64,000 nt of DNA from RGIG5579 sp045531235 (GCA_045531235.1 JAZSDQ010000098.1:24638-88637), one strand, 5' to 3'; shown: positions 1 through 8,886, numbered from the stretch's first letter. A program made the numbers and translations. Notes: generated by a model from the letters alone, not told the origin.

Positions 1-1157
1 ATCTCGGTAAAAGGCTCACCGGGAAGGCCTGCAAACACAAATTCTCCCAGGCGAACAGCATATATGGAAAACTGATAAAAATCAGGCTCTTTTTCCATTC
101 TCACAATGCGTCTTGCCTCGGGAACGCTCATTCCGCAGGGAACATATTTTTCTCCCTTTTCATAAGCGGCAAGATATTCGCTATAGATTTTCTTCGCTTC
201 TTCCAAGCGAAAGGAGTCGCGGTTGGTGGGAAGATTAAGCTCTACGGCACCGAAACTGATCTTGTCTGTTTTCACTTCCTCGGCACGGTCACAAATCTTC
301 AGGACCTCTCCTGCAATGACTCTGCCCATATAGCGGGCGTGATCGATTTTGCCTTTGGGATCTCCCTTTTCTTTTTTCTCATTGATCACACCCCAATCCG
401 GCGCAAACGGGGTAATATGGTTCACATCCCCTTGTGGCCCCAAAAGGAACATGCATCGGCTTTCAGGGACCGCTCCTTCCAGAACAGAGCACAGGTAACC
501 GGGCCAATCGGCACTGACGTATTCCCCGCCGACGGTATCAGCGTGAGTACCGAAATTCACAAAATAGATATCCCCTGCCCCGTCTCTTTCCACCTTCAGA
601 AGACGTACTTCTTCATTTGGCACACCCAAGGGATGATCGACCTCGGGATCCAGCGGTTTCGGATTGGTCTTTACACTGCCGTCTTTCATACGGTAGCGAC
701 GAATAAAGGAAATTCCCTTGGCTTCCCCTTTGGCAAAAAACATTCTTGACGGCGCAAGATCCTCCAAGGCCTCCAGACTCGCTTCAACCGCGCACTGCTT
801 CAAAAATTCAAGATAAGAGGGGTCTACATAGGTATCTGAGGCAAAATCTTTGCCTGTTAAAGGACCGGTATGGGTATGGGAAACGGAAAGAAGAATGGCA
901 TCGGGAGAAAGTCCAACTTTTTCAGCAACAAGACTACGTATTTCCAAGGAAAGCGGCTTAGAAATCAGACAGATATCCAGGGTCATCACAAGTGCCTTTT
1001 CACCCTCAGTTTCCAATATTGCCGCACGGACAAAAAGAGGATCCAATACGCCCTTGACAACACGGGAACGATAATAACCCACCAAAGGAGTCCCCAAAGG
1101 CGGCGTGATTTCTTTTTTACCAAATCCAACACTTAAGCTAAGACCTTTTTTGTCCAT
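1..1157 (-). CDS. Neutral/alkaline ceramidase-like protein, N-terminal part (cut by window edge)
   Basis: An open frame of 385 codons runs from an ATG at 1157 off the left edge, so the C-terminus is missing. The start is preceded by GGAGAAGGAAG. The protein begins MDKKGLSLSVGFGKKEITPP and contains SVSHTHTGP near residue 100 and GPQGDVNHITP near residue 250. These are the metal-site and active-site type motifs of the neutral/non-lysosomal ceramidase N-terminal domain family. No signal peptide is visible, so a cytoplasmic location is likely, unlike classical secreted ceramidases. Many Clostridia encode such proteins with no proven ceramide substrate; the true substrate (an amide or an ester) is unknown. 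It is divergent to gdhA. The family call is fairly sure, the reaction is not. Confidence 0.75.
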   Translation of the reverse strand, partial: MDKKGLSLSVGFGKKEITPPLGTPLVGYYRSRVVKGVLDPLFVRAAILETEGEKALVMTLDICLISKPLSLEIRSLVAEKVGLSPDAILLSVSHTHTGPLTGKDFASDTYVDPSYLEFLKQCAVEASLEALEDLAPSRMFFAKGEAKGISFIRRYRMKDGSVKTNPKPLDPEVDHPLGVPNEEVRLLKVERDGAGDIYFVNFGTHADTVGGEYVSADWPGYLCSVLEGAVPESRCMFLLGPQGDVNHITPFAPDWGVINEKKEKGDPKGKIDHARYMGRVIAGEVLKICDRAEEVKTDKISFGAVELNLPTNRDSFRLEEAKKIYSEYLAAYEKGEKYVPCGMSVPEARRIVRMEKEPDFYQFSIYAVRLGEFVFAGLPGEPFTE

Positions 1158-1181
1158 CTTCCTTCTCCAAACATTTCTTTC

Positions 1182-1211
1182 ATTTTAGCAAAAAATAGAA
1201 ACACTTGTCAA
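1182..1211 (-). promoter_or_regulatory. Promoter of the ceramidase-like gene
   Basis: On the minus strand TTGACA (1211-1206), an 18-nt spacer and TAAAAT (1187-1182) preceded by TGC form a sigma-A type promoter 25 nt upstream of the ATG. Confidence 0.7.
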
Positions 1212-1523
1212 TCAATTCCCACAAGAAAACTCAGCAAAAAGACAATCAAAACTTTCCCATTTCCGTAATAAATCTCTTAACATCACCTTTTGAGAGTAAT
1301 TTTTTAGGTACTTGCCAAAAAAATTCATAAAATATTCATTGAAAACAAAAAAACAAAAGCATTATATCACATCGACTCTCTTTTTCTATTTTTAGAAAAA
1401 TAAATTAATGAGCCGCCCTCGCCTTTAAAAAATAATTTTTTAACTTTATATGTTTATTTTGAAAAAGGAATCTCGTTTGCTTGCAATACTTGGAAAGAAC
1501 TTGTAGAAATTACCGAAAATCCA

Positions 1524-1551
1524 TTGTAAAAATTGGAAAAAATGCTATAAT
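1524..1551 (+). promoter_or_regulatory. gdhA promoter
   Basis: TTGTAA (1524-1529), a 16-nt spacer and TATAAT (1546-1551) with an extended TGC before the -10. The transcript would start near 1558, about 70 nt before the gdhA ATG. Confidence 0.75.
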
Positions 1552-1629
1552 AAATCCATTGTTTGCTTAAATTTTCAATTTGGGCATAATAAATATGCGT
1601 TTCGCGAAGAGAAAAAAGGAGTTACGATA

Positions 1630-2979
1630 ATGAACGAATATGTAAAGCGCGTCATCGACTATGTAAAAGAAAAGCATAGCAGTGAACCCGAATTTGTGCA
1701 GACGGTAGAAGAAGTACTTTCTTCCGTTTCCCCTATGATCGACAAGCACCCCGAATATGAGAAGGCAGATATCCTGACCCGCATGGTTGAGCCTGAGCGT
1801 ATGTTCACCTTCCGTGTGGTCTGGACCGACGATGCCGGCAATACTCATACCAATATCGGTTACCGTTGTCAGTTCAACGGTGCCATCGGCCCCTACAAGG
1901 GAGGCCTTCGCTTCCAGAAAAATGTTTGCCCCAGCATCATCAAGTTCCTGGGCTTTGAGCAGACCTTCAAAAACAGCCTCACCGGTCTTCCCATGGGCGG
2001 CGCCAAGGGTGGTTCCGATTTTGATCCTGCAGGTAAGAGCGATGCGGAAGTTATGCGCTTCTGCCAGTCCTTTATGACAGCACTTTACCGCTACATCGGT
2101 CCCGATATTGACGTACCCGCAGGTGATATGGGCGTAGGCGGTCGCGAGATCGGCTATCTCTTCGGTCAGTATCGCCGTCTGAAGGGCGTTTGGGAAAACG
2201 GCGTTCTCACCGGCAAGGGTCTCAGCTACGGCGGCTCTCTGGTTCGTCCCGAGGCTACCGGCTACGGCGCTGTTTACTACCTCCAGGAAGTATTGAAGCA
2301 CGAAAACGATAGCATTGAAGGCAAGCGCATTGCCGTTTCCGGCTACGGTAACGTAGGCTGGGGTATTATGAAGAAGGCCGCAGAGCTTGGCGCTAAGGTT
2401 ACCTATTTTGCGGGTCCCGACGGATACATTCACGATCCCGAAGGTGTAACCGGTGAAAAGCTTGACTATATTCTGGAAATGCGCGCGAAGGATCCCATGC
2501 ACTGCCAGCCCTACGCTGAAAAATACGGCGTAGAATTCGTTCCCGGTGAAAAGTGCTGGGGCGTAAAGGACGTAGATATTTATATGCCCGCTGCTGTTCA
2601 GAATGACGTTCGTATGGATTCTGCAGAGAAGATCGCCGCCTCCGGTGTAAAATACTACATCGAGGTTGCCAATATGCCCACCACCAACGATGCCCTTGAG
2701 TTCCTGCGCAAGCAGCCTCACATGATCGTTGCTCCCTCCAAGGCAGTAAACGCCGGCGGTGTTGCTGTTTCCGGTCTGGAAATGAGCCAGAACTCCGAGC
2801 GTCTCAGCTGGTCTGCCGAAGAGGTTGATGAAAAGCTGAAGACCATTATGAAAAACATCCACGATATGAGCATGGAAGCTGCCGAGGAATACGGTCTCGG
2901 CTACGACCTGGTAGCAGGTGCAAACCTTGCAGGCTTTAAAAAGGTTGCCACCGCTATGATGGAAGAAGGTCTCTTCTAA
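1630..2979 (+). CDS. gdhA: NADP-type glutamate dehydrogenase (hexameric)
   Basis: This 449-residue enzyme interconverts 2-oxoglutarate plus ammonia and glutamate with a nicotinamide cofactor; the length and sequence are those of the assimilatory hexameric class. The substrate-binding GPYKGGLRF lies at 88-96, the catalytic lysine is in PMGGAKGG (Lys126), and the Rossmann motif SGYGNVGWG is at 237-245. The start follows AAAAAAGGAG with 7-8 nt spacing. It is monocistronic, with its own promoter and a strong terminator. NADP preference is inferred from the family, not proven by sequence. Confidence 0.96.
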   Translation: MNEYVKRVIDYVKEKHSSEPEFVQTVEEVLSSVSPMIDKHPEYEKADILTRMVEPERMFTFRVVWTDDAGNTHTNIGYRCQFNGAIGPYKGGLRFQKNVCPSIIKFLGFEQTFKNSLTGLPMGGAKGGSDFDPAGKSDAEVMRFCQSFMTALYRYIGPDIDVPAGDMGVGGREIGYLFGQYRRLKGVWENGVLTGKGLSYGGSLVRPEATGYGAVYYLQEVLKHENDSIEGKRIAVSGYGNVGWGIMKKAAELGAKVTYFAGPDGYIHDPEGVTGEKLDYILEMRAKDPMHCQPYAEKYGVEFVPGEKCWGVKDVDIYMPAAVQNDVRMDSAEKIAASGVKYYIEVANMPTTNDALEFLRKQPHMIVAPSKAVNAGGVAVSGLEMSQNSERLSWSAEEVDEKLKTIMKNIHDMSMEAAEEYGLGYDLVAGANLAGFKKVATAMMEEGLF

Positions 2980-2987
2980 AAAGCAAA

Positions 2988-3014
2988 AAAAGCACCCTTT
3001 CGGGTGCTTTTTTT
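2988..3014 (+). terminator. gdhA terminator
   Basis: AGCACCC (2991-2997), a four-base loop and GGGTGCT (3002-3008) followed by a run of seven T. Confidence 0.9.
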
Positions 3015-3017
3015 ATC

Positions 3018-3055
3018 GATGATAAAAGCCTCGATGAAAGTCATCGAGGCTTTTT
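3018..3055 (-). terminator. thrS terminator
   Basis: Just after the thrS stop codon on the minus strand, GCCTCGATGA pairs with TCATCGAGGC (3041-3050 with 3028-3037) and is followed by TTTTATC. Confidence 0.85.
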
Positions 3056-3057
3056 AT

Positions 3058-4824
3058 TTACGCGCGTTTTTTGGTTTCGGTGGTGATCTTTTCGATAAAG
3101 GCTTCGAGAGACATCACTTCCGTTTCTGCCGTATCGCGGTTACGAACGGAAACCGTGCCTTCATCCACTTCCTTGCCGCCGAGAATGAGCATATAAGGAA
3201 CACGGTCTACCATCTGCGCTTCGCGGATCTTGTAGCCGATCTTCTCGTTTCTGTCGTCCAGCTCGCAGCGAATACCTGCGGCACGAATGGCCTTATAAAC
3301 CTTTTCGGAGTATTCCATGCTCTTTTCGGAAACGGGAAGTACCTTCACCTGAACGGGAGCAAGCCATGCGGGGAACTTACCTGCAAAATGCTCGGTAAGA
3401 ATACCGATAAAGCGCTCAATAGAACCGAAGCATACTCTGTGGATCATAATGGGACGCTTCTTTGCGCCGGTTTCATCTACGTATTCCAATTGGAAGTTGA
3501 TGGGCATCTGGAAGTCCAGCTGAATGGTGCCGCACTGCCAGCTTCTGCCAAGGCTGTCTTCCAGGTGGAAGTCGATCTTGGGACCGTAGAACGCGCCGTC
3601 GCCTTCATTGATGATATAATCAAGACCAAGCTTTTCCAAAGCGCCTTTCAGACCTTCGGTAGCTGCTTCCCAGTCCTCATCGCTACCCATGGAGTTTTCG
3701 GGACGGGTGGAAAGCTCAATAAAGTATTTAAAGCCGAATTTGGTATATACTTCGTTGATCATATCTACAACGCCCATAATTTCGCTGGTGATCTGATCGG
3801 GGCGCATAAAGATATGGGCATCGTCCTGAGTGAAGCAGCGCACACGGAACAGACCGTGGAGCGCGCCCTTCAGTTCGTGTCTGTGAACAAGACCAAGTTC
3901 CCCTACGCGCATGGGAAGATCACGGTAGGAGTGGGGGCTGGAACGGTAAACCATCACGCCGCCGGGGCAGTTCATCGGCTTGATGCAGTAGGTTTCTTCA
4001 TCAATGGTAGTGGAATACATATTGTCCTTGTAGTGATCCCAGTGACCGCTGGTTTCCCACAGGGCGCGGTTCATGATCATAGGAGTGGAAACCTCTACGT
4101 AATGATCTCTGTAGTGGATCTCTCTCCAATAATCAATGAGGGCATTTTTCAGCGCCATACCGCGAGGCAGGAAGAAAGGAAATCCGGGGCCTTCCTCGCA
4201 AAGCATAAACAGACCCATCTCCTTGCCGATGCGGCGATGGTCACGCTTTTCTGCTTCTTCCATCAGTCTCAGATGCTCTTCCAATTCTTCCTGAGAACGG
4301 AAAGCAATACCGCCGATACGGGTAAGCATCTTATTGTTTTTATCGTTCTTCCAATATGCGCCGGACTGCTGGGTGATCTTAAACGCCTTCAGCGCCTTGG
4401 TGTAGGTCAGGTGAGGTCCGATACACATATCAATGTATTCGCCCTGCTGATAGAAGCTGATGGGGGCGCTCTCATCCAGATCGCCGATATGCTCCACCTT
4501 ATACTTCTCTTTTCTCTCTTCCATCAAAGCAATGGCTTCTTCTCTGGGAAGAATAAAAGGCTTAATGGGAAGATTCTCTTTCACAATTTTGCGCATTTCG
4601 TTTTCGATGCGAACCAGATCTTCATCGCTGAGCTTCTCCTCGCCAAGATCCACGTCATAGAAAAATCCCTTTTCCGTGGCAGGGCCAAAGGCAAAATCAG
4701 CCTGGGGATACAGGCGCTTTCCCGCCTGGGCAAGCACGTGCGCCGCCGTGTGGCGAATGACCTGAAGCTCTTCTTCGGGAGTCAGATCGTCACGGATCGC
4801 ACCGTCATAACAAATTACTTTCAT
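3058..4824 (-). CDS. thrS: Threonyl-tRNA synthetase, short form lacking the TGS domain
   Basis: This 588-residue class II synthetase charges tRNA-Thr. I place the start at the second of two adjacent ATGs (4824), because AGGAGG lies only 2-3 nt from the first (4827) and 5 nt from the second. An open frame extends upstream to 4965 but lies inside the T-box leader. The protein begins MKVICYDGAIRDDLTPEEE and goes directly into the editing domain (HTAAHVL near residue 26), so the usual 60-residue N-terminal TGS domain is absent. The catalytic core shows CIKPMNCPGG with the zinc cysteine, and RCFTQDDAHIF. The C-terminal anticodon-binding domain is intact. Expression should respond to uncharged tRNA-Thr. 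Confidence 0.95.
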   Translation of the reverse strand: MKVICYDGAIRDDLTPEEELQVIRHTAAHVLAQAGKRLYPQADFAFGPATEKGFFYDVDLGEEKLSDEDLVRIENEMRKIVKENLPIKPFILPREEAIALMEERKEKYKVEHIGDLDESAPISFYQQGEYIDMCIGPHLTYTKALKAFKITQQSGAYWKNDKNNKMLTRIGGIAFRSQEELEEHLRLMEEAEKRDHRRIGKEMGLFMLCEEGPGFPFFLPRGMALKNALIDYWREIHYRDHYVEVSTPMIMNRALWETSGHWDHYKDNMYSTTIDEETYCIKPMNCPGGVMVYRSSPHSYRDLPMRVGELGLVHRHELKGALHGLFRVRCFTQDDAHIFMRPDQITSEIMGVVDMINEVYTKFGFKYFIELSTRPENSMGSDEDWEAATEGLKGALEKLGLDYIINEGDGAFYGPKIDFHLEDSLGRSWQCGTIQLDFQMPINFQLEYVDETGAKKRPIMIHRVCFGSIERFIGILTEHFAGKFPAWLAPVQVKVLPVSEKSMEYSEKVYKAIRAAGIRCELDDRNEKIGYKIREAQMVDRVPYMLILGGKEVDEGTVSVRNRDTAETEVMSLEAFIEKITTETKKRA

Positions 4825-4837
4825 CATGTCCTCCTTA

Positions 4838-5066
4838 TTCTCGGGGGGTAAAAAAATAACACCCCGAAAGCATTGTGCTTTCGGGGTGAGTTTGATCCCA
4901 CGGTTCCACCCGAATTCGGATAAATATCCGCACTCTTTTCTCCGTTTCGCGGAGCGCGCCGCCATTTCCTGCGGAACTTAAAAGGATGGTACGAAAAAAA
5001 CACCGAACGGCAGCTTACACCTTGCCTGCCTCTCTGTGGAACGGCTCTTTCTTTCCGCTTGTTCCT
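4838..5066 (-). promoter_or_regulatory. T-box leader of thrS
   Basis: The leader carries the T-box core GGGTGGAACCGTGGGATC (plus-strand span about 4893-4912). It is followed by the terminator stem CACCCCGAAAG / CTTTCGGGGTG and a T-run (4856-4890). An ACC triplet at 4990-4988, followed by A, is a candidate threonine specifier. Uncharged tRNA-Thr is expected to stabilise the antiterminator and let transcription reach thrS. The core and terminator are clear; the specifier is inferred. Confidence 0.9.
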
Positions 5067-5072
5067 ATTTTC

Positions 5073-5101
5073 ATTATAATCCTTTTCTTTTTTCTTGTCA
5101 A
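5073..5101 (-). promoter_or_regulatory. thrS promoter
   Basis: Consensus TTGACA (5101-5096), 17-nt spacer, TATAAT (5078-5073) on the minus strand, starting the T-box leader near 5066. Confidence 0.9.
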
Positions 5102-5113
5102 TATTTGTTTTCC

Positions 5114-5142
5114 TTTACAAAAAAAGTGGGCTATGGTAAAAT
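5114..5142 (+). promoter_or_regulatory. uppP promoter
   Basis: TTTACA (5114-5119), 17-nt spacer, TAAAAT (5137-5142), about 45 nt upstream of the chosen start; back-to-back with the thrS promoter. Confidence 0.7.
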
Positions 5143-5187
5143 GAGAAAAATACGAGCATATCCTATATAAAAATGAAAGGATACGGT

Positions 5188-6027
5188 ATGGCAAATTTTA
5201 TTGAGACTTTAAAGGTTCTTTTCCTCGGCATTGTGGAGGGAATCACCGAGTGGCTTCCCATCAGCTCCACGGGGCACATGCTCCTGGTAGATGAATTTCT
5301 GCAAATGAAAGAAACGGAAGAATTTAAGGAGCTGTTTTTCATTGTGATTCAGCTCGGCGCCATTCTGGCGGTGATCCTTCTGTTTTGGGAAAGGCTCTTC
5401 CCTTTTGAGATCCGCAAAAAGGCAGAGGGCGGCATCAAGATCAAAAAGAACATTATGATCATGTGGGGCAAAGTCGTTTTAGCCTGCATTCCCGGTGCGG
5501 CGGCAGTTTTCCTTTTTGACGATTATATCGAAGCCCATTTTGAAACGCCTACGGTTATTGCATTGGCGCTGATCCTTTACGGCATCGCTTTTCTTATCGT
5601 TGAAAAGAAAAATGCCGATTCCCCCGGAAAAATTACTTCCGTAGACGAGATCAGCTACAAAAATGCGTTTCTCATCGGTCTGTTTCAGGTGCTTTCCATC
5701 ATTCCCGGCACCAGCCGTTCCGGCTCTACCATCATCGGCGCAAGGCTTCTCGGCATCAGCCGCGTAGCTGCCGCGGAATTTACCTTTTTCCTTGCCGTCC
5801 CCGTTATGGCAGGCTACAGTCTTTTAAAGCTCTTGAAATTCGGCTTTGATTTTACAGGCTCTCAGCTCCTGCTTCTCGGCATTGGCTGTCTTTCCGCTTT
5901 TATTACCTCTTATTTCTGTATCAAATTCTTAATGGACTATGTAAAGAAGCATTCCTTCGCTGCCTTCGGTTGGTACCGCATCGCTCTCGGCGCGGTGGTA
6001 TTAGCTTACTTTCATCTTTTTCTCTAA
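5188..6027 (+). CDS. uppP: Undecaprenyl-diphosphatase UppP/BacA
   Basis: This integral membrane enzyme of 279 residues removes a phosphate from undecaprenyl diphosphate, recycling the lipid carrier for peptidoglycan and other wall polymers and giving bacitracin tolerance. Both family motifs are present: EGITEWLPISSTGH at 17-30 and PGTSRSGSTI near 170. There are multiple hydrophobic segments and a short C-terminus ending HLFL. I chose ATG 5188 because AAAGGA sits 7 nt upstream; an in-frame ATG at 5173 has no ribosome site and overlaps that Shine-Dalgarno. Single-gene unit. Confidence 0.95.
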   Translation: MANFIETLKVLFLGIVEGITEWLPISSTGHMLLVDEFLQMKETEEFKELFFIVIQLGAILAVILLFWERLFPFEIRKKAEGGIKIKKNIMIMWGKVVLACIPGAAAVFLFDDYIEAHFETPTVIALALILYGIAFLIVEKKNADSPGKITSVDEISYKNAFLIGLFQVLSIIPGTSRSGSTIIGARLLGISRVAAAEFTFFLAVPVMAGYSLLKLLKFGFDFTGSQLLLLGIGCLSAFITSYFCIKFLMDYVKKHSFAAFGWYRIALGAVVLAYFHLFL

Positions 6028-6035
6028 TATGCAAT

Positions 6036-6068
6036 AAAAAAAGACCAAGCCTTGGCTTGGTCTTTTTT
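6036..6068. terminator. Bidirectional terminator between uppP and groEL
   Basis: AAGACCAAGCC (6041-6051) pairs with GGCTTGGTCTT (6054-6064), with A-run before and T-run after, so it can serve both convergent units. Confidence 0.9.
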
Positions 6069-6078
6069 CTTTATTCAA

Positions 6079-7713
6079 TTAATACATTCCGCCTGCGCCG
6101 CCTGCAGCCTGAGCCATCATGGCAGCCTTTTCGTCTTCCTTATTCTCGGTAACGAGAACTTCGGTGGTCAGTACCATTGCAGCAACGCTGGAAGCGTTGG
6201 CAAGAGCAGAACGGGTCACCTTGGTAGGATCAATGATACCTGCTTCATACATATCCACATACTCTTCGGAGTAAGCGTTGAAGCCGTAAGCGGTACGCTG
6301 AGAACCGAGGATCTTATCAATGATAACGCTTCCGTCAAAGCCTGCATTTGCGGCGATCTGACGGGCGGGCTCTTCCAGAGCGCGGAGAACGATCTTCACA
6401 CCGATCTTTTCTTCGCCTTCGGTTTCCTCAAGAACCTTCTGTACTGCGGGAATGGTATTGAGAAGGGCAACACCGCCGCCGGGTACGATACCTTCTTCTA
6501 CTGCGGCACGGGTAGCGTTGAGAGCGTCCTCAATGCGGAGCTTCTTATCCTTCATTTCTGCTTCGGTAGCAGCGCCAACCTTAATGACGGCAACACCACC
6601 GGCAAGCTTAGCAAGTCTTTCCTGAAGCTTTTCGCGGTCGAAGTCGCTGGTAGTAATTTCAATGCTGTTCTTGATGGAGCCGATGCGGTCCTGAATTGCC
6701 TTGGCATCGCCCTGGCCGCCAACAATGATGGTGGTTTCCTTATTGATCTTCACCTGCTTTGCTTTACCGAGCATATCCAGAGTGGTCTCCTTAAGATCCA
6801 GACCGAGGTCGGAGGAAACAACGGTACCGCCGGTGAGAATGGCAATATCCTCAAGCATTTCCTTTCTTCTGTCACCAAAGCCGGGAGCCTTGACTGCAAC
6901 GCAGGTAAAGGTGCCGCGGAGCTTATTGACAAGGAGGGTAGAAAGGGCTTCGCCTTCTACTTCTTCTGCAATGATCACAAGCTTTTTGCCGGACTGCATA
7001 ATCTGCTCCAGAAGGGGCAGGATCTCCTGAATGTTGGAGATCTTCTTATCGGTAATGAGAAGCACGGCATCGTCAATGACAGCTTCCATCTTATCGGTAT
7101 CGGTTACCATATAGGGGGACATATAACCGCGGTCAAACTGCATACCCTCTACCACTTCGCAGTAGGTTTCTGCAGACTTGGATTCCTCAACGGTAATAAC
7201 ACCGTCAGCGGAAACCTTTTCCATAGCGTCAGCCAGAAGCACACCAACCAATTCATCGCCGCCGGAAATAGTACCGACGCGAACGATATCTTCCTTACCG
7301 GAAACAGGCTTGGAGTTTTCTTTCAGACAAGCGATGGCAGCATCCACTGCCTTGGAAATACCCTTTTTGATGATCATGGGATTTGCGCCTGCAGTAACGT
7401 TCTTCATACCCTCGCGAACGAAAGCCTGAGCAAGAACGGTTGCGGTGGTGGTACCGTCACCTGCTGCGTCATTGGTCTTCACTGCAACTTCTCTTACCAG
7501 CTGCGCGCCCATATTTTCAAAAGCATCTTTCAGTTCGATCTCTTTTGCAATGGTAACACCGTCATTGGTGATCAGGGGAGCGCCGAATTTCTTATCCAGA
7601 ACAACGTTTCTACCCTTGGGACCGATGGTAGCCTTCACAGCGTCAGCCAGCTGATCAATACCTCTCATCAGTTTATTTCTGGCTTCAATGCCGTAAATAA
7701 TATCTTTTGCCAT
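6079..7713 (-). CDS. groEL: Chaperonin GroEL (Hsp60)
   Basis: This 544-residue ATP-dependent chaperonin forms the double heptameric folding cage with GroES. The family ATP-site block GDGTTTATVLAQ near residue 86 is present, and the C-terminus ends in the typical Gly/Met tail (GGAGGMY). It lies 12 nt downstream of groES in the same operon. The HrcA-type CIRCE operator upstream of groES points to heat-shock control. Confidence 0.98.
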   Translation of the reverse strand: MAKDIIYGIEARNKLMRGIDQLADAVKATIGPKGRNVVLDKKFGAPLITNDGVTIAKEIELKDAFENMGAQLVREVAVKTNDAAGDGTTTATVLAQAFVREGMKNVTAGANPMIIKKGISKAVDAAIACLKENSKPVSGKEDIVRVGTISGGDELVGVLLADAMEKVSADGVITVEESKSAETYCEVVEGMQFDRGYMSPYMVTDTDKMEAVIDDAVLLITDKKISNIQEILPLLEQIMQSGKKLVIIAEEVEGEALSTLLVNKLRGTFTCVAVKAPGFGDRRKEMLEDIAILTGGTVVSSDLGLDLKETTLDMLGKAKQVKINKETTIIVGGQGDAKAIQDRIGSIKNSIEITTSDFDREKLQERLAKLAGGVAVIKVGAATEAEMKDKKLRIEDALNATRAAVEEGIVPGGGVALLNTIPAVQKVLEETEGEEKIGVKIVLRALEEPARQIAANAGFDGSVIIDKILGSQRTAYGFNAYSEEYVDMYEAGIIDPTKVTRSALANASSVAAMVLTTEVLVTENKEDEKAAMMAQAAGGAGGMY

Positions 7714-7725
7714 AACTTTTCCTCC

Positions 7726-8007
7726 TTAGTCTACAATGGCGAGAATGTCACCCATTCTCACGATCACGTATTCTTCGCCCTGGTACTTCACTTCAGTACC
7801 TGCGTATTTGCTCATAATAACCTTATCGCCTTCTTTTACGGTCATTTCAACCTTTTCGCCGTCTACTACAGCGCCGGGGCCTACTGCAATAACCTCTGCG
7901 ATTTCAGGCTTCTCTTTTGCAGCACCGGCAAGAATGATACCGGAAACGGTCTTTTCTTCTGCGGCTGCCATTTTAAGGACAACTCTGTCGTTAAGGGGTT
8001 TCAACAT
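7726..8007 (-). CDS. groES: Co-chaperonin GroES (Hsp10)
   Basis: This 93-residue lid protein of the chaperonin begins MLKPLNDRVVLKMAAAEEKT, close to the family signature, and contains the mobile-loop segment TVSGIILAGAAKEKPE near residues 20-35. AGGAGG precedes the ATG at 8007. It is the first gene of the groES-groEL operon, about 35 nt after the CIRCE element. Confidence 0.98.
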   Translation of the reverse strand: MLKPLNDRVVLKMAAAEEKTVSGIILAGAAKEKPEIAEVIAVGPGAVVDGEKVEMTVKEGDKVIMSKYAGTEVKYQGEEYVIVRMGDILAIVD

Positions 8008-8041
8008 TTTCTTTACCTCCTGAAAATGATCTTTTTTGTGA

Positions 8042-8068
8042 TTAGCACTCTCGCTTCTTGAGTGCTAA
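8042..8068. promoter_or_regulatory. CIRCE operator
   Basis: A perfect TTAGCACTC-N9-GAGTGCTAA inverted repeat. This is the binding site of the heat-shock repressor HrcA and lies just downstream of the groES -10 box. hrcA itself is not in the window. Confidence 0.97.
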
Positions 8069-8079
8069 ATTCTGTTTTT

Positions 8080-8107
8080 ATTATACCCTATCCCCGGCAA
8101 AAAGCAA
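8080..8107 (-). promoter_or_regulatory. groES-groEL promoter
   Basis: TTGCTT (8107-8102), 16-nt spacer, TATAAT (8085-8080) on the minus strand; CIRCE overlaps the start of the transcript. Confidence 0.8.
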
Positions 8108-8151
8108 GGTTTGGGAATGAATATTAACACTTTTTTCACATTTTTCCAAGC

Positions 8152-8886
8152 CTAGGAATGAATGGTATCGTTTTCTGTACGATGAAGCAGTCCCGAGCGC
8201 AAAATGGCGCCGAAAACCTTCTCCTTAATATCGGGATTTTCTTTGGCGAGAGTACGAAGGAGATTTTTCATATCTTCCCGCACCGTATTTTTATCCGCAG
8301 GGCAAAAAGAGGGACAAACGGGCATGGGATTTTTATTGGTAAAATACACAAGATCCTTTTCCTCGGTATACACGAAGGGGCGGATCACCTTAACACCGCT
8401 TTTCGTCAGCTCCGTCACAGGCAAAAAGGTATCGATCCTGCCTGCATAAAAAAGATTCATCAAAAAAGTATCAATAAGATCGTCCCGATGATGGGCAAGA
8501 GCGAGGGTGGACGAGCCCATTTCCTTGACGGCATCGCAAAGGATCCCGCGCTTCATTTTTGAGCAAAGAGAGCAAGGATTCTTTTCTTTTCTTACATCAA
8601 AGATCAGTTTTCCAAGTTCCGTTTTTTCCACGCGATATTCTACCCCAAGCTCCTCAAGATAACGGGCAATGGGGCTGTAATCCGCCTGAGGGAAGCCCAT
8701 ATCCACCGTCAGCGCTTTGACAGTAATCCTCTTTGGGTGAAAGCGAGATAAATGAGCCAAAGCAGTCACCAGTGCAAGAGAATCCTTGCCGCCGGAAACG
8801 CCGACCACCACCGTTTCGCCCTCTTGGAGCATAGAAAAGTCATCCAGCCCCTTACGGGTGATGCTCATCAGTTTCTGTATGGTCAC
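8152..8886 (-). CDS. TtcA-like tRNA thiolation PP-loop ATPase
   Basis: This 244-residue PP-loop protein has SGGKDS at 31-36, which adenylates the target base, and paired cysteines CSLC (106-109) and CPSFC (192-196). That layout is typical of TtcA/TtuA-type enzymes that carry an iron-sulfur cluster and insert sulfur into tRNA. 2-thiocytidine-32 formation is the best guess, but other TtcA-family substrates are possible. The start is a GTG with AAGGAG 6-7 nt upstream. It overlaps the end of the YfhO gene by 35 nt, so the two are probably co-transcribed. Confidence 0.8.
   Translation of the reverse strand: MTIQKLMSITRKGLDDFSMLQEGETVVVGVSGGKDSLALVTALAHLSRFHPKRITVKALTVDMGFPQADYSPIARYLEELGVEYRVEKTELGKLIFDVRKEKNPCSLCSKMKRGILCDAVKEMGSSTLALAHHRDDLIDTFLMNLFYAGRIDTFLPVTELTKSGVKVIRPFVYTEEKDLVYFTNKNPMPVCPSFCPADKNTVREDMKNLLRTLAKENPDIKEKVFGAILRSGLLHRTENDTIHS

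Larger units (their letters stand above)
1158..1629. other. AT-rich divergent intergenic region
   Basis: This 472-nt spacer holds the two outward promoters listed separately. The middle (about 1230-1500) is very AT-rich with A and T tracts and shows no convincing open frame, tRNA or strong hairpin. Confidence 0.6.

Noticed and set aside
1158..1629. Structured RNA or small gene in the gdhA upstream region
   Set aside because: Only AT-rich sequence and two outward promoters are seen; no stable stem or supported frame.
3004..4851. Long plus-strand open frame antisense to thrS
   Set aside because: It has no ribosome site or family resemblance and is explained by codon bias of thrS on the other strand.
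4825..4965. N-terminal extension of ThrS to 635 residues
   Set aside because: The region is the T-box core and terminator, and AGGAGG is placed for the start at 4824.
6052..8061. Long plus-strand open frame antisense to groES-groEL
   Set aside because: It spans two real genes and the CIRCE-side promoter; its amino-acid composition is an antisense artefact.
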